DNA from: Argentina anserina
Lineage: Eukaryota > Streptophyta > Magnoliopsida > Rosales > Rosaceae
Direction of reading: 5' to 3'
Length of the DNA stretch: 64,000 bases
NCBI RefSeq assembly: GCF_933775445.1
Contig: NC_065876.1
Location: 14,446,001-14,510,000 of the forward strand
Shown here: piece by piece, positions 33,591 to 44,488 of the stretch
Numbering within the stretch: the first letter of the stretch is position 1
How the letters are laid out: each line of letters begins with the position of its first letter
The notes under the pieces: model-generated
The model's database searches: none
The model's input: only the letters and a program-made list of their open reading frames with translations
What the model was told of the DNA's origin: nothing
Position numbers and translations under genes: made by a program

Positions 33591-34113
33591 CGCTCAAAGA
33601 TAGCGATAAAAGACATCCTACGCGTAAGAATTTACTACGCTATGACGGACGCACTACGCTCCAAGATAGCGATAAAAGACGTCTTAGATGTCAGAATTTA
33701 CTACGCTATGACGGAGGCACTACGCTCAAAGATAGCGATAAAAGACGTCCTACGCGTAAGAATTTACTACGCTATGACGGACGCACTACGCTCCAAGATA
33801 GCGATAAAAGACGTCTTACGCGTAAGAATTTACTACGCTATGACGGACGCACTACGCTCCAAGATAGCGATAAAAGACGTCCTACGCGTAAGAATTTACT
33901 ACGCTATGACGGACGCACTACGCTCAAAGATGGCGATAAGAAGTCCTACGCGTAAGAATTTACTACGCTATGACAGACGCACTACGCTCAAAGATGGCGA
34001 TAAGACGTCCAACGCGTAAGAATTTATTACGCTATGACGGACGCACTACGCTCAAAGATGGCGAGAAAACGTCCTACGCGTAAGAACTTACCACGCTATG
34101 ACGGACGCACCAC
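33591..34113 (+). repeat. 66-bp minisatellite in the 3' region of Tat element, 8 units
   Basis: Units start CGCTCAAAGATAGCGATAAA at 33591, 33657, 33723, 33789, 33855, 33921, 33985 and 34049. The first six are exactly 66 bp, and the last two or three are 64 bp with TGGCGA replacing TAGCGA. Because 66 is a multiple of three, two plus-strand frames (33533-33955 and 33642-34019) stay open as 22-residue repeats; neither resembles a known protein. The array ends about 150 bp before the polypurine tract. Confidence 0.95.
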
Positions 34114-34280
34114 ACAGAGCAATCAAACGTATTACACAATAAAAACTCGGCATTCCTTAACCGGGGAGTGGGGGGACTACGAGAGGGTCCGCAAGACCCA
34201 TTGCTGATTATGGCAAAACGCTCAAATATTAACTCCCCAGTCAAGAAATCACCTCCCTAGACTGGGAACTTAGGGGGACT

Positions 34281-34755
34281 TGTTGGCATAGGCTTATGCC
34301 CGCCATAATCAGCACAACTATCAGCGCATTAAGGCTAGTGTATAGCACAGTCTTACAATACTAATAGCAAATCAGCCGCACTAGCTACGCAATGGGCCTC
34401 CCCGCGACCCAAATTGACTACGGACGCGCCCTCACGCGCATCTTAAAGAAGGCTCCAGAGAGCACCTTAATCGGACGTCGTCCCACATCGAATGGCAAGT
34501 AAACGATCCACTTCAACTCAACAATAAAAGGTCAGACTCTTGACCTTACAAGGTAAGTACACTGAACTCCCTACCGTAACTCTGCATAAATTACCATCGC
34601 CCTAACTTAAGCATCGGAGAGTCGAAGACCACGCCGCCATGGTCTCTACTTTGACGACGTGTGCTACCTGTGGCAAGAAGGAGACGAGGAGTACGGCGTA
34701 CCATATCCACGAGGAGTACGGCGTACTAAATCAGAGTATAATCACAGCAATAACA
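34281..34755 (+). repeat. 3' LTR of nested Tat element
   Basis: It has the same length (475 bp) as the 5' LTR with nine differences seen by eye, and no indels. It starts right after the polypurine tract and ends AATAACA before the TATCT target copy. Confidence 0.97.
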
Positions 34756-34760
34756 TATCT

Positions 34761-36012
34761 TCGTCACTCGTTCCTTTTAACAAAGTGTTCTTTTTTGAAA
34801 TTTTCTCCGCAACTTTTATAACTTTTGCTTGATATTCAAACATCTCATTATCCTCATAGCTGTTATCTTTATCTTTTTTTTTATCATCTTCATCCTCAAT
34901 TTATGAACCTGCATAATCTAGAGAGAAGAAGATACAAGAGCAAAAGTTTTGTCCCTTTTTGGAGAACTATCATCATCATCACTCCAAAAGGTCTTGTAAG
35001 CTTTGTTCCCTTAATCAAACTTTTTATTTCCACAATCAGTAGCAATGTGGCCAATGTCACTACAAGTATAACACTTCTTATTACTATTACTACTACTTCC
35101 ATAATCATATTTCTTTTGTGAGGAATTATCATTACGTTTCTCAAAACGCCTATTATTTCTATTAAAATTCCTCCTAGAATTCTGATTATTTTGTTCATTT
35201 GAATTTGACTTTGTCTGACTAAAAAATCTCTCAAATTCTAAAATCAACAGTTCATTATTTTCAGCATCCTCGGAGCTTGATTTAGGATTTTTTGTAACAC
35301 TTAAAGCAATACTTTTAGAATTCTTACCTTTCGGTCTTTCATCCTCTTCAAGCTTCATCTCCTAAGCCTTCAAATTTCCAATCAACAAGTCCACCGAAGT
35401 GTTGAGATTATATTGCTCTTGAATTGTTGTCTTTTTCATCCTGTATGACTTTAGGAAAGACTGTAATATTTTTCTTATAATATCAGATTCATGTAAAGGT
35501 CTCTCAAGACTTTTACACAAACTAGAGAGATCAGTAAAACGACTATAGAAATCATCAATAGATTCATCATCTCTCATTTGTAAAACATCAATTTCAGAGT
35601 AATATTGTTGTAATCTTTGTTCTTTTACAGTATCATTACCTTCATTTAAAACACATAATTTATCCCAAACCTGTTTGGCCTTGACGCAGTTCTGAACTCT
35701 TTTCTTTTCTTCTATGCTCATTGAAGCATAAAGAGCATCCAAAGCCTTATGATTTCCTTCACTAGCTTTGATCTCCTTGTCAGTCCACTCATCTTCATGT
35801 TTTAATCCACCAGTGGATGTACCCTCAGTAGCTTTTGAATCAACATCTTTCATTGGAGGTTTCCATCCATGTTCAACGCTTCTCCATGCCTGAAAATCAA
35901 TACCATATATAAATGATCTCATTTGAAGCTTCCATTGAGCAAAATTCATACTATAGAGCATGGGCGGTTGATTCAATCTTTGACGGTTCATCTTTAATCC
36001 CACCGATCTCAC
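34761..36012 (-). pseudogene. Copia gag (UBN2 and CCHC zinc knuckle)
   Basis: The frame from 36012 starts with NQPPMLYSMNFAQWKLQMRS and has the UBN2-type capsid fold region (DKEIKASEGNHKALDALYAS, VWDKLCVLNEGND, DDFYSRFTDL), about 216 residues to a stop at 35362. A second frame (35358-35011) carries an Asn/Arg-rich stretch and the zinc knuckle CYTCSDIGHIATDC (CX2CX4HX4C, intact). The stop between the two and later stops make it a pseudogene. It starts about 20 bp after the primer-binding site, as expected. Confidence 0.85.
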
Positions 36013-36043
36013 TAAGTACGTCTAGTGACCTGCTCTGGTACCA

Positions 36044-36785
36044 AATAAAAATACAAGATAGAACAACAATGAGTAATAGCAGCGAAATATGTAGAAGAAT
36101 TTTACTTTTCTATCGAATAAACGATATTACAATGACTATACCATAATCAATAATAATAAATTCTCAAAAGTAAAAATACTTCTTACTTGATAGTCACAAT
36201 CAAGTATGAAACAACCTCACTAAGATCGTTGCTTCAAGTGTTGATACAACCTCACTAAGATCGTTGTAATCACACGTACTTTGACTTTACTAAGCTTGTT
36301 GATGTTGCCACTAAGGTTTTCAATGGAGTAACTAAGATTTCCTAGCACAAAGCTCTTATTTACTGCCTATATATACCTTATATCCCATACGACAACCCAT
36401 CTCTTAACCCTAGAATCACTAGGCAATCAACCCAACTCCCTTCCTAATACAACCTTAAGTAGAAAATGAAAAAATCCATATGAATATGGAATACACCTTT
36501 TATTATAAATCCATTTTCTATAACAATTTCTAATCACCATTTAACTAAATATATTTGAAGACTTATTCCCAAATATATTGAACTACCCTTGAAGAAACAA
36601 TCGGCAGAGACTTCTATGATAGGAAAAACAAACCATAATATTTTCCTAGTCTAATTAGGAAACAACTTCAATTCTCTTTTTGCATATCAAATCTTCATGA
36701 TTTGTCCTCCATACTTTTGGATCTTCATCAACTATATGGAGGCGAACTTTTGGATCTTCATCAACTATATATGTATGTACCTTCA
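36044..36785 (-). repeat. 5' LTR of outer copia element
   Basis: About 742 bp between the primer-binding site (36043) and TGAAGGTACATAC (36785). It contains TATATATACC near 36370. It also carries an internal duplication of GGATCTTCATCAACTATAT (about 36719 and 36751) absent from the other LTR. The sequence beyond 36785 is unique. Confidence 0.8.
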
Positions 36786-37069
36786 AAATGTTGTGAGCGA
36801 ACTTCTGGATATCTGAAAGTTTTTGAATTAATTCATAATAAACATATAGAGAGTAAGGTTCATCAATTAATTCAAATATATTACAGAAACCAAGTTTACA
36901 AATTATTCTTTTTGGGTAAATTCACAGTTTTCATCAGGCAATTAATAGTGATAATCTATCAATATTTAATGATACATTTTAATCTATCATTGTCTTAAAA
37001 CAAAGATGATAACTAGCTATTGCAACAATTAACATATTGCTAAATCAGTGACAACATTTTCCAAACTTC

Positions 37070-38536
37070 CTAATATATCAAGGAGTTGGCACTCTCCTGA
37101 TTTGCACCCTGAAGATCTGGGAGATCGGAACTGATGGAGAACTTCATCCACCTCTTCCTCTCAGCATATTTGAGACAGGGCTGCATCAGAAGACCAATTA
37201 CTATAGCTATAAGACTCACAACCACAACCTTGAGTTGAGAAAGAGCCAATACAACACCAATTAGTAGGGTTGGTGGAATGCACAAAAGAATGGCTCCAAC
37301 TGTTCCAATTGGAATCTTGTAAGGCCGAGATGCAGCGGGGTACTTCATCCGTAATCGTATAAATGCTATAAACTCCAAAATCATTCCAACACAGTACAAA
37401 AAGTTTTCTGCAGCTATGATCTCTTGAAAGCTTAGCCAAGATAGCAAAAGGACTCCAGAAGCTGAGAAAATAATGCCAATGACCGGGGTTCCATAACGAG
37501 ACCGCTTACCAAAACATGCGGGCAGCATCCCTCTTTCTGCCATCCCTAGAAGTTGGAAAGAGTCGCTATTCATTTCAGCAACAAACATCCCCATATTTGA
37601 CATGGCTGCAGCCCCTTGGATCCACCACCTCAACCAAACACCTCCAACAATTTTTGCAATATCAGAGAAGTAACCATCAGTCCACAACTCACGATCAAGT
37701 GGAACTGCCCCAGTACCAATCAAAAGGGGGAAGAAATATCCAACAACAACCAAAATCAAAGCATAAAAAAGAGCCTTGGGGAGAGTCTTCTTCGGGTTCT
37801 GCACCTCGCCAGCAAGTGTACTTATTGAATCCCAATAGTTCAGATTCCAAAAGAGAGTGTTCAAATACAGATTCCAGTCCACATTGTGTAGACTCACCAC
37901 TATCCATCTTGAAGGCTTCAACTTGGGAATTGCCACAAACCCCATAACCACAAAAGGAATGATTGAGAAAATCCCTAAGAGTACAGCAACCCATCCCACA
38001 ATGGTTAAACCCCTATAGTTCAAGTAAGTGAGGAAAAATGTCAAAGCTAGCACTGCCACAATTCTTGGAAGTCCACCACCTAAAGCTGGTATTCCAGACT
38101 TCAAGTAGTCCAGAAACAGAACAGGGTACAAAGCATTATCAATGACTCCACTTAACCATTTCATCCATCCTTGTTGAAACCCCCAATATGGACCCAGGGC
38201 AGAAGAAACCCAAACCACATAACCCCCATTCACAGGGAACATGGTACCCATCTCTGCAGTAATCAAGGCCTCAGGAACACTCCAAATGAATGGAAAGACC
38301 AAGAATCCGATAAGCGCTAGAAGGGGACCAGCAGCCTGGACACAATCCTCGATACCAAATGGACCTCCAGATACCTCATAGAAGATGAGGAAGACAAGGG
38401 GCAGGATTGAGACTTTCTCGAAGTTATCCACCACCCTAGGTGAATTTGGTTCCCTAACTGCAACATATCCAGGATCATTGTGCTCTCCCATTTCAATGGA
38501 GCCTTCTCCAGTTGGTGCCGTCCACATTTCCTGCAT
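37070..38536 (-). CDS. PUT: Polyamine/amino-acid transporter, PUT/LAT family
   Basis: An uninterrupted frame of 488 residues encodes an APC-superfamily membrane carrier with about 12 hydrophobic segments. Plant PUT/LAT (RMV1-like) proteins move polyamines, and the herbicide paraquat, as proton symporters. Diagnostic blocks are [20 protein letters not shown] (TM1), the [17 protein letters not shown] region, [58 protein letters not shown] and [10 protein letters not shown]. The Arabidopsis proteins are of about the same length, so it is complete. The N-terminus is short, acidic and soluble (to about residue 40). Either the first ATG (38536) or the fourth codon ATG (38527) could be used. The sequence GAATGCAG|GAAATG would serve as a 5'-UTR intron acceptor that leaves only the second ATG. 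The preferred substrate cannot be told from sequence. Confidence 0.93.
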   Translation of the reverse strand: MQEMWTAPTGEGSIEMGEHNDPGYVAVREPNSPRVVDNFEKVSILPLVFLIFYEVSGGPFGIEDCVQAAGPLLALIGFLVFPFIWSVPEALITAEMGTMFPVNGGYVVWVSSALGPYWGFQQGWMKWLSGVIDNALYPVLFLDYLKSGIPALGGGLPRIVAVLALTFFLTYLNYRGLTIVGWVAVLLGIFSIIPFVVMGFVAIPKLKPSRWIVVSLHNVDWNLYLNTLFWNLNYWDSISTLAGEVQNPKKTLPKALFYALILVVVGYFFPLLIGTGAVPLDRELWTDGYFSDIAKIVGGVWLRWWIQGAAAMSNMGMFVAEMNSDSFQLLGMAERGMLPACFGKRSRYGTPVIGIIFSASGVLLLSWLSFQEIIAAENFLYCVGMILEFIAFIRLRMKYPAASRPYKIPIGTVGAILLCIPPTLLIGVVLALSQLKVVVVSLIAIVIGLLMQPCLKYAERKRWMKFSISSDLPDLQGANQESANSLIY

Positions 38537-38608
38537 TCAGTATTTTGTTTTCAACTTAGAAATCATTTGGTTTCAATTTTTACAACCTATTCTTATAAAT
38601 CAGCAGTC

Positions 38609-38632
38609 TGTATGTGTGTGTGTGTGTGTGTC
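38609..38632. repeat. (GT)n microsatellite
   Basis: About ten GT units lie about 80 bp upstream of the PUT start codon, in its leader or a leader intron. Confidence 0.9.
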
Positions 38633-38639
38633 TTTACAT

Positions 38640-39232
38640 CTAGCTTACCTATGATCAATTGAGAATCAAAATACCGAATAGGGCACTCAATATACCATGA
38701 ATCACCAACAAAAATGTATGCAGCCATACACAGTTCAATGAGCTAAGAAATACAGAAAACTTAGCAATAGAGATGTGCACTCTTTTAACTGGCAATAAAA
38801 TCCGATGCTTCAATTAAACTAGGAGTTATCGGAGAGATACAAGTACAATTACAATGGCTGGAGGGAAATAGCCTACAGTTGTTGAGCTACTGCAAACTGC
38901 GCGCAGATCAAAGCGTTGAAGAAAGAATAGGAAAATTGCAAAAAGCATTAGAAGAATAGCGAGGAACAGATTCGAACTTCAAAATATAGTAGTGAAATAA
39001 GGTTTACAAAGCTGAATAGACATGCACCAGAATTGAACAGAAAGCCGGATTTAGAAAGAGTCTGGTCAACAAGGACTCAAACGTGCAGATCGACATGACA
39101 AACAACATTTAGATAAGAATTTCCATGCCAAGTCCACAGACCTAAGAAGAGTGAGGGGCAAAGGATGTTTCTCATGGTCACCACTTCATTTTTCTCATCC
39201 TTGCTCTTTAGTAAGAAGTAGCATTGACATGG
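38640..39232. other. 5' flank of the PUT gene, no other gene seen
   Basis: This probably contains untranslated leader exon(s) and the promoter of the minus-strand transporter. No clear TATA box was assigned. No coding frame of note was seen. Confidence 0.4.
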
Positions 39233-39448
39233 TCAAGCAAGAGGAGACTCTACAAAAGAATCCATGAAATAGTAACCATGATACGCATTTCCGAACACAA
39301 CTTCCCCGCACTTTCTTGAACCATAGAAGGTGGAGGATTTGATGAGTGACATCCATGACTTGCAGACCAGGGTGGATTTGATTAGGGACTTGGGAGGCAA
39401 CGTCAATAGGATTCTTTCTATGATTTCCTCAGGAAAGTAGTCCGACAT
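39233..39448 (-). pseudogene. F-box gene, truncated after the F-box
   Basis: The frame starts MSDYFPEEIIERILLTLPPK then SLIKSTLVCKSWMSLIKSST, a clear F-box (SKP1-binding) domain at residues 5-44. In full genes of this type a further 300 or so residues with kelch/F-box-associated repeats follow. Here the frame ends at residue 71 after ..GNAYHGYYFMDSFVESPLA, and nothing like an FBA domain was found to the left. The ATG at 39448 is the family-typical start; an upstream in-frame TTG is not needed. It is probably a broken member of the large plant F-box family. A very short real F-box protein or a first exon cannot be ruled out. Confidence 0.7.
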
Positions 39449-39460
39449 TGCTTCTCTCAA

Positions 39461-40013
39461 TCTCTGTTCAGAATGTTATTCACTTTACTTCTCCCCTGTT
39501 TGGGAGTACTAGCTAGTATAGATTAATTGGTCTTTTGGGTCGGTGGCGACTGTAATGTGTTAAACAGCGACAAGCGTGGCCCGTTGACCAACTGTACCGA
39601 TATTGTCCCAATTTAGCCACCTCACAGGTGTTGGGTTTTAATCACAAAAGGCCTCGGTACAATTGGTTATTATCCACCCACTTATAAGCTTTATTTTATT
39701 TGTCACTTCTTAGATGTGGATCTCTCTTCTCCAACAGAATGTTCACCTCGACTCCTTCAGTTCTTGTTTGTTTTGGTTACAACTTCTTTCAGTTCTTTTA
39801 ATTCACGTTTTTATTTACTTTTTTATTTTTGTAAAGAAGAGATCACGGCATAATTATTTCTTTTCTATATAATAAGGAAAAACAGATCCTTTGTTCTTGA
39901 TTTGTAGACTTAAATCATATAAGTATCGTATGTGGAGCTATACATATGGGTTTCCGTATGACTTTGTAGTATGTATGTCCAATATCTAATCTGTGATCGC
40001 AGAAAAATCCTAT
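39461..40013. other. AT-rich spacer
   Basis: No gene was recognised. It ends at the 8-bp target copy of the hAT element. Confidence 0.5.
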
Positions 40014-40021
40014 ATAACAAC

Positions 40022-42228
40022 TAGGGGTGTTAATTGAAAACCCAAAACCGAAAAATAACCGAACCATAACCGAATTATAACCGAAGAAAAAAAAAACCGC
40101 ACCAAACCGAAAGATTTGGTGTGGTTTTGGTTTGAGATGTTTGAAAACCAAAACTGAACCGAAAAACCGAATATATATATATTATAAAAAAATTATATTA
40201 TATATATATTTAATATACATAATTAAATATGTTATCGATCAAGACCCAACTTTATCAAAATTCGGTGAATTTTTTACCATATCTGTATTTATATATGCTG
40301 ATCACATCCGACGGTCGAAATTTAATAATTCGAATTTTAGATATTGGAACCACAACATGTCTACTAATGTGGTATAACTTGTTTAGTGGTCTTTTTGCAA
40401 ATGTATGCATTTGTGAAGCAACTATATCTTATAAATAGAATTTTGCAAATCTGTCTGCATGATGCGTTACGTATAGTAAAATATGATTATGGTAAAAAAA
40501 TCACATATTTTCGATAACGTTTGTGTCCCGATCGAGGCGGTCAACCCTTTTTACGCTTATTATTCCCTATGGGTAGCCTTATCCCTGGAAGGTAAAATTT
40601 TTGAAAATTTTACACGAGCTGCTACATCACATATATGTGAGAGTGTGTGCATGAAAAAATCCACCAAAACTAGTCAAGAAGGAGGGGGTAAGAACAAATT
40701 CACTTAATTAGATGAAATTAAGTTAATGTTGACCACATCGATCGAGACCCAAATATTATCAAAATTAGATAATTTTTTTACCATATCCTTATTTAAATAT
40801 GGTGATCACATCTGACGGTCAAAATTTAATATTTTAAATTTTAGACATTGGAACCACAACATGCCTACTAATGTGGTATAACTTGTTTAGTGGCTTTTTG
40901 CAAATGTATGCATTTGTGAAGCAACTATATATTATAAATAGAATTTTGCAAATCTGTCCGCATGATGCGTTACGTATTTTGAAATATGGTTATGGTAAAA
41001 AAATCACATATTTTCGATAACGTTTGTGTCCCGATCGAGGCGGTCAACCCTTTTTACGCTTATTATCCCATATGGGCCTATGGGTAGCCTTATCCCTGGA
41101 AGGTAAAATTTTTGAAAATTTTACACGAGCTGCTACATCACATATATGTGAGAGTGTGTGCATGAAAAAATCCACCAAAACTAGTCAAAAAGGAGGGGGT
41201 AAGAAAAAATTCACTTAATTAGATGAAATTAAGTTAATGTTGACCACGTCGATCGAGACCTAAATTTTATTAAAATTAGATGAATTTTTTACCATATCCG
41301 TATTTAAATATGCTGATCACATCTGACGGTCAAAATTTAATATTTTGAATTTTAGACATTGGAACCACAACATGACACTAATGTGGTATAACTTGTTTAG
41401 TGGCTTTTTGCAAATGTATGCATTTGTGAAGCAACTATATATTATAAATAAAATTTTGCAAATCTGTCTGCATGATGCGTTACGTATAGTGAAATATGGT
41501 TGTGGTAAAAAAATCACATATTTTTGATAACGTTTGTGTTCCGATCAAGGCGGTCAACCCTTTTTACGCTTATTATCCCCTATGGGCCTATGGGTAGCCC
41601 TATCCCTGGAAGGTAAAATTTTTGAAAATTTTACACGAGCTGCTACATCACATATATGTGAGAGTGTGTGCGTGAAAGAATCCACCAAAACTAGTTAAGA
41701 AGGAGGGGGTAAGAACGAATTCACACTTAATTAGATGTAATTAAGTTAATGTTGACCACATCGATCGAGACCCAAATTTTATCAAAATTAGATTAATTTT
41801 TTACCATATCCATATTTAAATATGCTGATCACATCTGACGGTCAAAATTTAATATTTTGAATTTTAGACATTGGAACCACAACATGCCTACTAATGTGGT
41901 ATAACTTGTTTAGTGGCTTTTTGCAATTGTATGCATTTGTGAAGCAACTATATCTTGTAAATAGAATTTTGCAAATCTGTCCGCATGTTCTTTTTATTTC
42001 GTTAAGAATCAAGTAGATAGACAAGGAAAGAAACTCCGATTTTCTTTACAAAATAACCGAAAGAAAAACCGATATAAACCAGAGAAAAACCAAACCAAAC
42101 CGAACCGAACACAATTGGTTTTTGAAAAAAAAAGTGAAAAACCAAACTGAACCGAACCGAATAAATAGAACAGTTTGGTGTTCGGTATCACCTATAAACC
42201 GCACCATTCACACCGATTAACACCCCTA
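40022..42228. mobile_element. Non-autonomous hAT element with satellite-like interior, 2207 bp
   Basis: The ends are inverted copies, TAGGGGTGTTAATTG on the left and the complement of TAGGGGTGTTAATCGG on the right. They are flanked by a perfect 8-bp duplication ATAACAAC (40014-40021 and 42229-42236), the hallmark of hAT elements. Subterminal regions carry many AACCGAA/AACCAAACC motifs in opposite orientation (about 40040-40165 and 42050-42220), which are likely transposase-binding clusters. The middle is 3.5 tandem copies of a unit of about 510 bp. No transposase frame is present; the repeated short frames such as 40483-40707 and 41024-41218 are copies of one another in the repeat and show no domain. 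Confidence 0.95.
40235..41990. repeat. Tandem array of about 510-bp units inside hAT element
   Basis: The landmark TCGATCRAGACC occurs at about 40235, 40738, 41249 and 41761, giving units of about 503, 511 and 512 bp plus a partial fourth that ends near GCAAATCTGTCCGCATG. Units share TGGAACCACAACATG, GATGCGTTACGTAT and CGGTCAACCCTTTTTACGC, and differ by scattered substitutions and a 10-12 bp indel (CCCATATGGGCCTATGGG against CCCTATGGG). Confidence 0.93.
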
Positions 42229-42267
42229 ATAACAACAGGCCACTAATATCATTAAAAAAGGGGAAAG

Positions 42268-42525
42268 TTAAAGAAATAAGCCGCTAAAACGACTGTAATG
42301 TTTTAAAAGCATATCCTCCTCGGAGCCATATCTATACAAAAAATAAATCAATGGCCAACAATGTTCTGCGTTGAAGCCAATATACCAACGTACCTTGTCT
42401 TGATGCTGATGTTGATGAGTCTTTGTTGACTGTGAGGTACCAGAAGGCGGAGCTATGCAGTTGCTGTCACTTGCGCGGCCGTATCCATCTCGGACGCTAT
42501 CTGATGAATTCGAAGCAGCTTCCAT
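42268..42525 (-). CDS. Orphan 5' exon of an unrecognised gene
   Basis: A minus-strand frame starts MEAASNSSDSVRDGYGRASD and runs through SNCIAPPSGTSQSTKTHQ to HQHQDK. There the DNA has a good donor (GACAAG|GTACGT, about 42392), so the coding exon is probably only about 44 codons, and the rest of the open frame is intron read-through. It is preceded by a 70-bp (CT)n leader and a short upstream ATG (42529) that ends after 10 codons. The composition (Ser/Gly/Asp, His/Gln-rich) looks like a regulatory protein N-terminus, but I do not recognise the family. No later exons were found to the left; the hAT element lies 40 bp away. It is probably a truncated gene. Confidence 0.4.
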   Translation of the reverse strand: MEAASNSSDSVRDGYGRASDSNCIAPPSGTSQSTKTHQHQHQDKVRWYIGFNAEHCWPLIYFLYRYGSEEDMLLKHYSRFSGLFL

Positions 42526-42527
42526 GC

Positions 42528-42529
<2 letters not shown>

Positions 42530-42602
<73 letters not shown>
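42530..42602. repeat. (AG)n microsatellite, about 36 units
   Basis: A perfect AG run of about 72 bases, the longest simple repeat in the window. On the minus strand it is a (CT)n tract immediately 5' of two ATGs. Confidence 0.97.
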
Positions 42603-42604
<2 letters not shown>

Positions 42605-42609
42605 CTTTA

Positions 42610-43245
42610 ATTAATTTGCAGGGGAAGAAAGACGAGAAAAAGAGGTGGGCGGGGGGAATTAGAAGGAAAGGGCCAGCCAGAAGAAATCAAATAGCAAATT
42701 AAAAGCTATACGCCTATACATGAGTTTGAAGACTTCATATGCTAGCTTTATCTTTATCATGCAATTTATAAAAGAACGCAAATTAGTGTTAGATGAATCG
42801 TATTAGTCATCAATTCATGCATATCAAAATATAATGTTACACAAATGATCCGATTTTAACCAAATATCAGACTTAATTACCATCATTTTGAGTATACAAT
42901 GAGTGTACAAAAGCACACCAAAATGATGGTCATTAATCTCATATGCCTTTGGGGAATCGGATCATTGATGTAACACTATAAGACAAAAAGTCTAGTAGTA
43001 CACACCATGTGCAATACAGTTTGTCATATTTAACAAATAACCTTAATTACCTTAATTGACCAATTGAATCAAATATGAACAAAAAGGGGAGATGTGGATC
43101 GGAGAAGATACTCACACGAAATTAAGGATTGTGATTGTATTCAAGTCTCTTCAATCTTTTTTTTTTGGAAGAAACCGATAACTTGGTTTTAGTGGAGTAT
43201 ATTTCATGAGAAATTATGGAGAATATTTAAATTTTGTAGTCAAAG
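42610..43245. other. Spacer, no gene seen
   Basis: This is AT-rich sequence between the orphan exon's leader and the truncated Athila LTR. ATCATTTTGAGTATACAATG and its near inverse TTGTGTACAAAAGCACACCAAAATGAT (42884-42925) form a small imperfect hairpin. No other feature was seen. Confidence 0.4.
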
Positions 43246-44488
43246 TCTTAGAGATCATCTAACCGTGCAATATTTCAATTAACATTTAGATTGACTTAGG
43301 GCCTAATCTAAATTTGCATGCAATCGAATTCAATAACACTTAGAGTAGAAATCAAACAAGATTACATTTAAGCACCAAATCTTTGTTGGAGACATGTTTC
43401 ATGTATGGCGTCACCCACCATGGTTTCACATGCAAATTTCCATAATTTTTACCACTTTTAATCAACACAAATCGAACATACTTAGGGCATGATTTGATTT
43501 GTGTCAATATGGTTGATGAATATAGCACTCAAACACAATCTTAAGGAATGCATCCAAACACTAAATTCATATGCACATATCTGAAAATTATCTAAAAGTA
43601 TGAGAAAGATGATTAGAACACAACAATAGAAATACAAACTCATTAATTATAGAAAACCATCAATTCGGCAAAGATCCAAAAATCCAATAAAACAATATGA
43701 AAATTTTGATTCTTAATACAAAATAATAATCCCACACAAACATCATACTACAATCTTTATAGACAAAGTATTGTAAAAAAAATCAAAAACGAACAAACCC
43801 GTGGAGATGAGTTGTGAGAATCACACGTTATATGAACCTTGGAGGTGTGTCTTCAATGGTGATTTCGGTGGAGATGAAATTTGTATATGGGGGAGAATGG
43901 CTTGTTGTTTTGGTGAAGGATGTTTGAGGTAGTATTTTGGTAGAGTTTTGGCTCTTGAATGCAAATGAGAAGTGATGATATTTGAGAGGTGAAGCCATGT
44001 ATATATAGAGGAAAGATGGAGGGTTTGAAATTGCTTCTTTCTTCCTATAATAATGTCATGTTTTAATCCCTTAAATCATGGAAAGTTTTATTCCCTAAAA
44101 CATGCTATGCTTTAATCCCTAAAACATGCCATGTTTTATTCCCTAAAACATGCCATGTTTTATGCCTTTAATGATCATCTTCTATTTATTTGTTGCATGA
44201 CTTGGCTCCATCTTTTTTTCTTTAATTATCTCTTCAATTCAATTTGAAAATAAGAAAATAAAATCATAAGTAAGAGATAATTAGTTTCAAAACATAACAA
44301 GGATTCCTAGCCAAACAAGGACTCTAAACCAATTATGCGTTTTAACTCATGTAAGCACAAAAATGCATCCAATACCTCCCAAGACTCTTACTACGACTCA
44401 ATGACTCAATAATACAACAATAAGGGCTAAGAAAAATACAAATTGAGGTAAAAACATGTTAAGAACGTAGCACAAAGTGCTCCTATCA
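43246..44488 (-). repeat. Truncated 3' LTR of Athila-type element
   Basis: A near-identical direct copy of 47965-49228. It carries three units of the internal 'CCCTAAAACATG' repeat where the 5' LTR has four. Homology ends abruptly at about 43246. Confidence 0.92.

Larger units (their letters stand above)
28607..34755 (+). mobile_element. Nested Tat-lineage Ty3-gypsy retrotransposon, 6149 bp
   Basis: Two 475-bp LTRs bound it and the 5-bp target duplication TATCT is perfect (28602-28606 and 34756-34760). By eye the LTRs differ at nine positions, eight of them transitions, or about 1.9 per cent. Under a usual plant rate this would mean well under one to about one million years, so the insertion is young. 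The primer-binding site TTGGCGCCGTCTGTGGG (29082) matches the tRNA-Asp type in its first ten bases. The polypurine tract is AACTTAGGGGGACT (34267-34280). Gag-protease and RT are present; most of RNase H and all of integrase are missing, so it depends on another element for movement. The 3' third holds an antisense promoter/UTR-like segment and a 66-bp minisatellite. Confidence 0.95.
26307..36785 (-). mobile_element. Outer Ty1-copia retrotransposon, decayed and split by a nested gypsy element
   Basis: On the minus strand the order is: 5' LTR (36785-36044), primer-binding site TGGTACCAGAGCAGG (36043-36029, initiator tRNA-Met type), gag (36012-about 34800), the nested element (34755-28607), the rest of gag (28562-28368), an organelle-DNA patch (about 28320-27930), pol remnants (27900-26863) and a partial 3' LTR (26685-26307). 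Protease and integrase were not found. The reverse transcriptase is internally deleted and ends before the YVDD motif. The 3' LTR lacks its last 320 or so bases, so no target duplication can be checked. The element cannot move by itself. Confidence 0.9.

Noticed and set aside
33533..34019. Two repeat proteins from the 66-bp minisatellite
   Set aside because: The frames stay open only because the unit is a multiple of three; there is no promoter, domain or non-repeat flank.
33591..34113. CRISPR-like array
   Set aside because: Units are contiguous with no unique spacers; this is a plant minisatellite.
36702..36998. 98-codon plus-strand frame over the copia LTR end
   Set aside because: Crosses the LTR border into unique AT-rich DNA; no domain.
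42423..42614. Arg-Glu repeat protein
   Set aside because: Translation of the (AG)n microsatellite.
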